A stretch of DNA of 64,000 nucleotides from Paenibacillus pedocola (GTDB lineage Bacteria > Bacillota > Bacilli > Paenibacillales > Paenibacillaceae). The stretch spans positions 3,224,001 through 3,288,000 of the forward strand of contig NZ_CP134223.1 of the NCBI RefSeq assembly GCF_031599675.1. The letters are read 5' to 3'. This document shows, piece after piece, positions 62,254-64,000 of the stretch. A program made the translations under genes and the position numbers. The notes below the pieces were generated by a model. It did not search any database. It was given only the letters and a program-made list of their open reading frames with translations, and was not told the origin of the DNA. The first letter of the stretch is position 1; each line of letters starts with the position of its first letter.

Positions 62254-64000
62254 ATGGCCCCTTATAAACGTAAAAGCCCGGAAGAAATCCTGTATTCCAT
62301 CTACAAGCTGCACCGGGGCAGATTAAAGATAATCATCGGTTCTGTTAGCGGCTCGGGCAAAACTTATCATATGCTGGAGGAAGGCAAGCTGCTGAAGCAG
62401 CAGGGGATTGATGTGGTGATCAGTGCTGTTTCGACTATGGGACGGTCTGAAACTGTCCAGCAGCTGGCGGATCTTGAACGAATACCCAGCATCCATTGGT
62501 GGCAGGGCAGCAAGGAGCAGAAGGATCTTCCACTAGAGACCATAATTGAACGCAATCCGGAAGTGGTCCTGGTGGATGGCCTGGCCCACCGTAACCGTGA
62601 CGGAGCCCGTTTTCCGACAAGACTGGAAGATATCCGCTACTTAATGGACAACGGCATCAGCATTATTACGACGATTAATGTTTATGAGCTGGGTGGAGTA
62701 GGCGAAATCATTTTTCAAATGACGGGGATCCGTTCAGAAGAGACGGTTCCGCTGAATACCCTGGAGCTTGCGGATGAAGTGCGGCTGATCGATGTATCGC
62801 CAGAGACGATTCTTAAGCGGATTGATGAAGGCATCCTGGGTGATCAGGCGCATCCTGCAATGTCACGCAGAGGAAACCTCGGCGTGCTCCGTGAACTGTC
62901 GCTGCGTTTGGTGGCAGAGGGTGTGAATGAATCGCTGGAGAAACACCGCGAAGCTGAAGGACTCACAGGACCCTCGGGTGCAACGGAGCGGATTCTGGTC
63001 TCCAGCCAGTACCACTGGAACGGCTCGCTCTACGTAAGGAGAGGCCAGCAGATTGCTAAGCGCCTAAACGGTGATCTGCGGGTTGTAACCTTTGTATTGC
63101 CTAACCGCAAACTGACCAAGGATCAGCAGACCTTCAAGCGCTCGATCATGAAGCTGGTTGACCGGGTGGAAGGGAAATTTGAAGAGCTTCCGCTGGACCA
63201 TATCCGCCAGCTGCCCTCTGTCCTTGTACGGTATGCCACGCAAAATAACGTGACCCGGATTGTGATGGGGCATTCGAAAAAAAGCCGCTGGCAGGAAAAG
63301 TGGCAGGGCTCCATTGCGAATCAGGTGCTGCGGAAAACGCGGAATATCGACGTGTTTCTGATGGCAGACCGGGTGCAGCAGGACGGGGAACGGATTTTAC
63401 CGGTCAAATCGCAATCCGATAGCTCAGAAGAGCCTTTTCACCGTCTGACCCGTCAAGAGCTGGAACGGAAGATTGAAACGATTAGGCGAGGAACCTTCAA
63501 GGTCTATATCGGTGCGGCTCCCGGAGTAGGCAAAACCTATAAAATGCTGCAGGAAGGCAATCTTTTGCTAAACCGGGGGATCGACGTGGTAATAGGACTG
63601 CTGGAAACCCACGGAAGAAAAGAAACCCAGGCGCAGATTGGCGGGTTACCACTGATTCCGCGGGCTAGGATTCCCTATCAGTCCACTCAGCTGGAAGAAA
63701 TGGATACTGAGGCAATTATATCCCGCCACCCGGAGGTTGTACTGGTGGATGAGCTGGCCCATACCAATGTGCCCGGCAGTCAGAGCGGTAAGCGGTATGA
63801 GGATGTTATCCGTCTTTTAGAAAACGGTATTTCTGTCATCACTACAGTGAATGTTCAGCATCTCGAAAGTCTGAACGATGCTGTAGCCCAGCTAACTGGT
63901 GTAAGGGTTCGCGAGACCGTGCCGGATGCGATACTCAAAATGGCTGGAGAAGTCGAGCTGATCGACGTCACGCCGCAAATGCTGCAGGAACGGATGCGGG
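62254..64000 (+). CDS. Second KdpD-like sensor with two tandem KdpD N-terminal modules (partial)
   Basis: Open for 582 codons from ATG 62254 (GGAGG seven bases upstream) and still open at the window end. Module 1: P-loop GSVSGSGKT at 29-37 with a weakened DELAH-type motif (VDGLAHRN), then a Usp-like segment (ILVSSQYHWNGSLYVRRG...IVMGHSKKSRWQEKW). Module 2 starts at about residue 400 with GAAPGVGKT at 420-428 and a canonical VDELAHTNVPGS. Whether a kinase domain follows is not visible. Some Bacillota and cyanobacteria carry a truncated KdpD without kinase. It directly follows kdpC, so it is co-expressed with the pump. Confidence 0.82.
   Translation, partial: MAPYKRKSPEEILYSIYKLHRGRLKIIIGSVSGSGKTYHMLEEGKLLKQQGIDVVISAVSTMGRSETVQQLADLERIPSIHWWQGSKEQKDLPLETIIERNPEVVLVDGLAHRNRDGARFPTRLEDIRYLMDNGISIITTINVYELGGVGEIIFQMTGIRSEETVPLNTLELADEVRLIDVSPETILKRIDEGILGDQAHPAMSRRGNLGVLRELSLRLVAEGVNESLEKHREAEGLTGPSGATERILVSSQYHWNGSLYVRRGQQIAKRLNGDLRVVTFVLPNRKLTKDQQTFKRSIMKLVDRVEGKFEELPLDHIRQLPSVLVRYATQNNVTRIVMGHSKKSRWQEKWQGSIANQVLRKTRNIDVFLMADRVQQDGERILPVKSQSDSSEEPFHRLTRQELERKIETIRRGTFKVYIGAAPGVGKTYKMLQEGNLLLNRGIDVVIGLLETHGRKETQAQIGGLPLIPRARIPYQSTQLEEMDTEAIISRHPEVVLVDELAHTNVPGSQSGKRYEDVIRLLENGISVITTVNVQHLESLNDAVAQLTGVRVRETVPDAILKMAGEVELIDVTPQMLQERMR

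Overview
The window looks like a chromosomal segment of a spore-former-type Bacillota, most probably a Paenibacillus or close relative. This is inferred from the intermediate base composition, very strong AGGAGG ribosome binding sites, frequent TTG and GTG starts, a ydaO-type c-di-AMP riboswitch, a YuaF/FloT-like flotillin pair, SgrR-type regulators with fused solute-binding domains, and many close homologues of Bacillus/Paenibacillus families. I saw no rRNA, tRNA, CRISPR array, phage or insertion sequence.

Layout. 1-8 kb: scattered metabolism and regulation (alpha/beta hydrolase, an SDR dehydrogenase divergent from a TetR regulator, an FGGY sugar kinase with an extra C-terminal domain, an MFS exporter divergent from an SgrR-like regulator). 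8-12 kb: a small membrane-anchored protein followed by two overlapping ABC exporter half-transporters. 12-17 kb: a little-known accessory group, including a three-gene unit of a P-loop kinase-like protein and two paralogous proteins, one of them with an HTH domain. 16.8-20.9 kb: a GH2 beta-galactosidase divergent from its AraC regulator. 21.2-23.1 kb: an AT-rich TetR/old-yellow-enzyme pair sharing an operator-like sequence. 24.3-26.7 kb: a c-di-AMP riboswitch and terminator upstream of an NfeD-like protein and a flotillin. 26.8-33 kb: two GNAT acetyltransferases, a HAD nucleotidase, and a maltodextrin module (GH13 neopullulanase-like enzyme and a glycogen-debranching-like enzyme). 33.5-35.7 kb: FAH-family hydrolase and an HxlR/azoreductase redox pair.

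36-50.5 kb is the metabolic centrepiece. It carries pyruvate:ferredoxin oxidoreductase (two fused polypeptides), a trimeric NADH/ferredoxin-linked [FeFe] hydrogenase (HydC, HydB, HydA), all three H-cluster maturases (HydE, HydG, HydF), an aspartase, and a second full-length HydF. Together these would oxidise pyruvate, reduce ferredoxin and release H2 under fermentation. A perfect palindrome with the Rex core GTGAA-N4-TTCAC lies just upstream of the por-hyd genes, which suggests NADH/NAD+ control.

50.6-53.6 kb: an NlpC/P60 hydrolase, an AraC regulator and a decayed MFS gene. 53.7-64 kb: a complete high-affinity K+ uptake locus ordered kdpD, kdpE, small ORFs, kdpF, A, B, C, then a second KdpD-like protein with two tandem KdpD N-terminal modules, which runs off the window. 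Repeated TCTTAATGC direct repeats mark three likely KdpE-type promoters. The c-di-AMP riboswitch and the Usp motif of KdpD both hint at c-di-AMP signalling.
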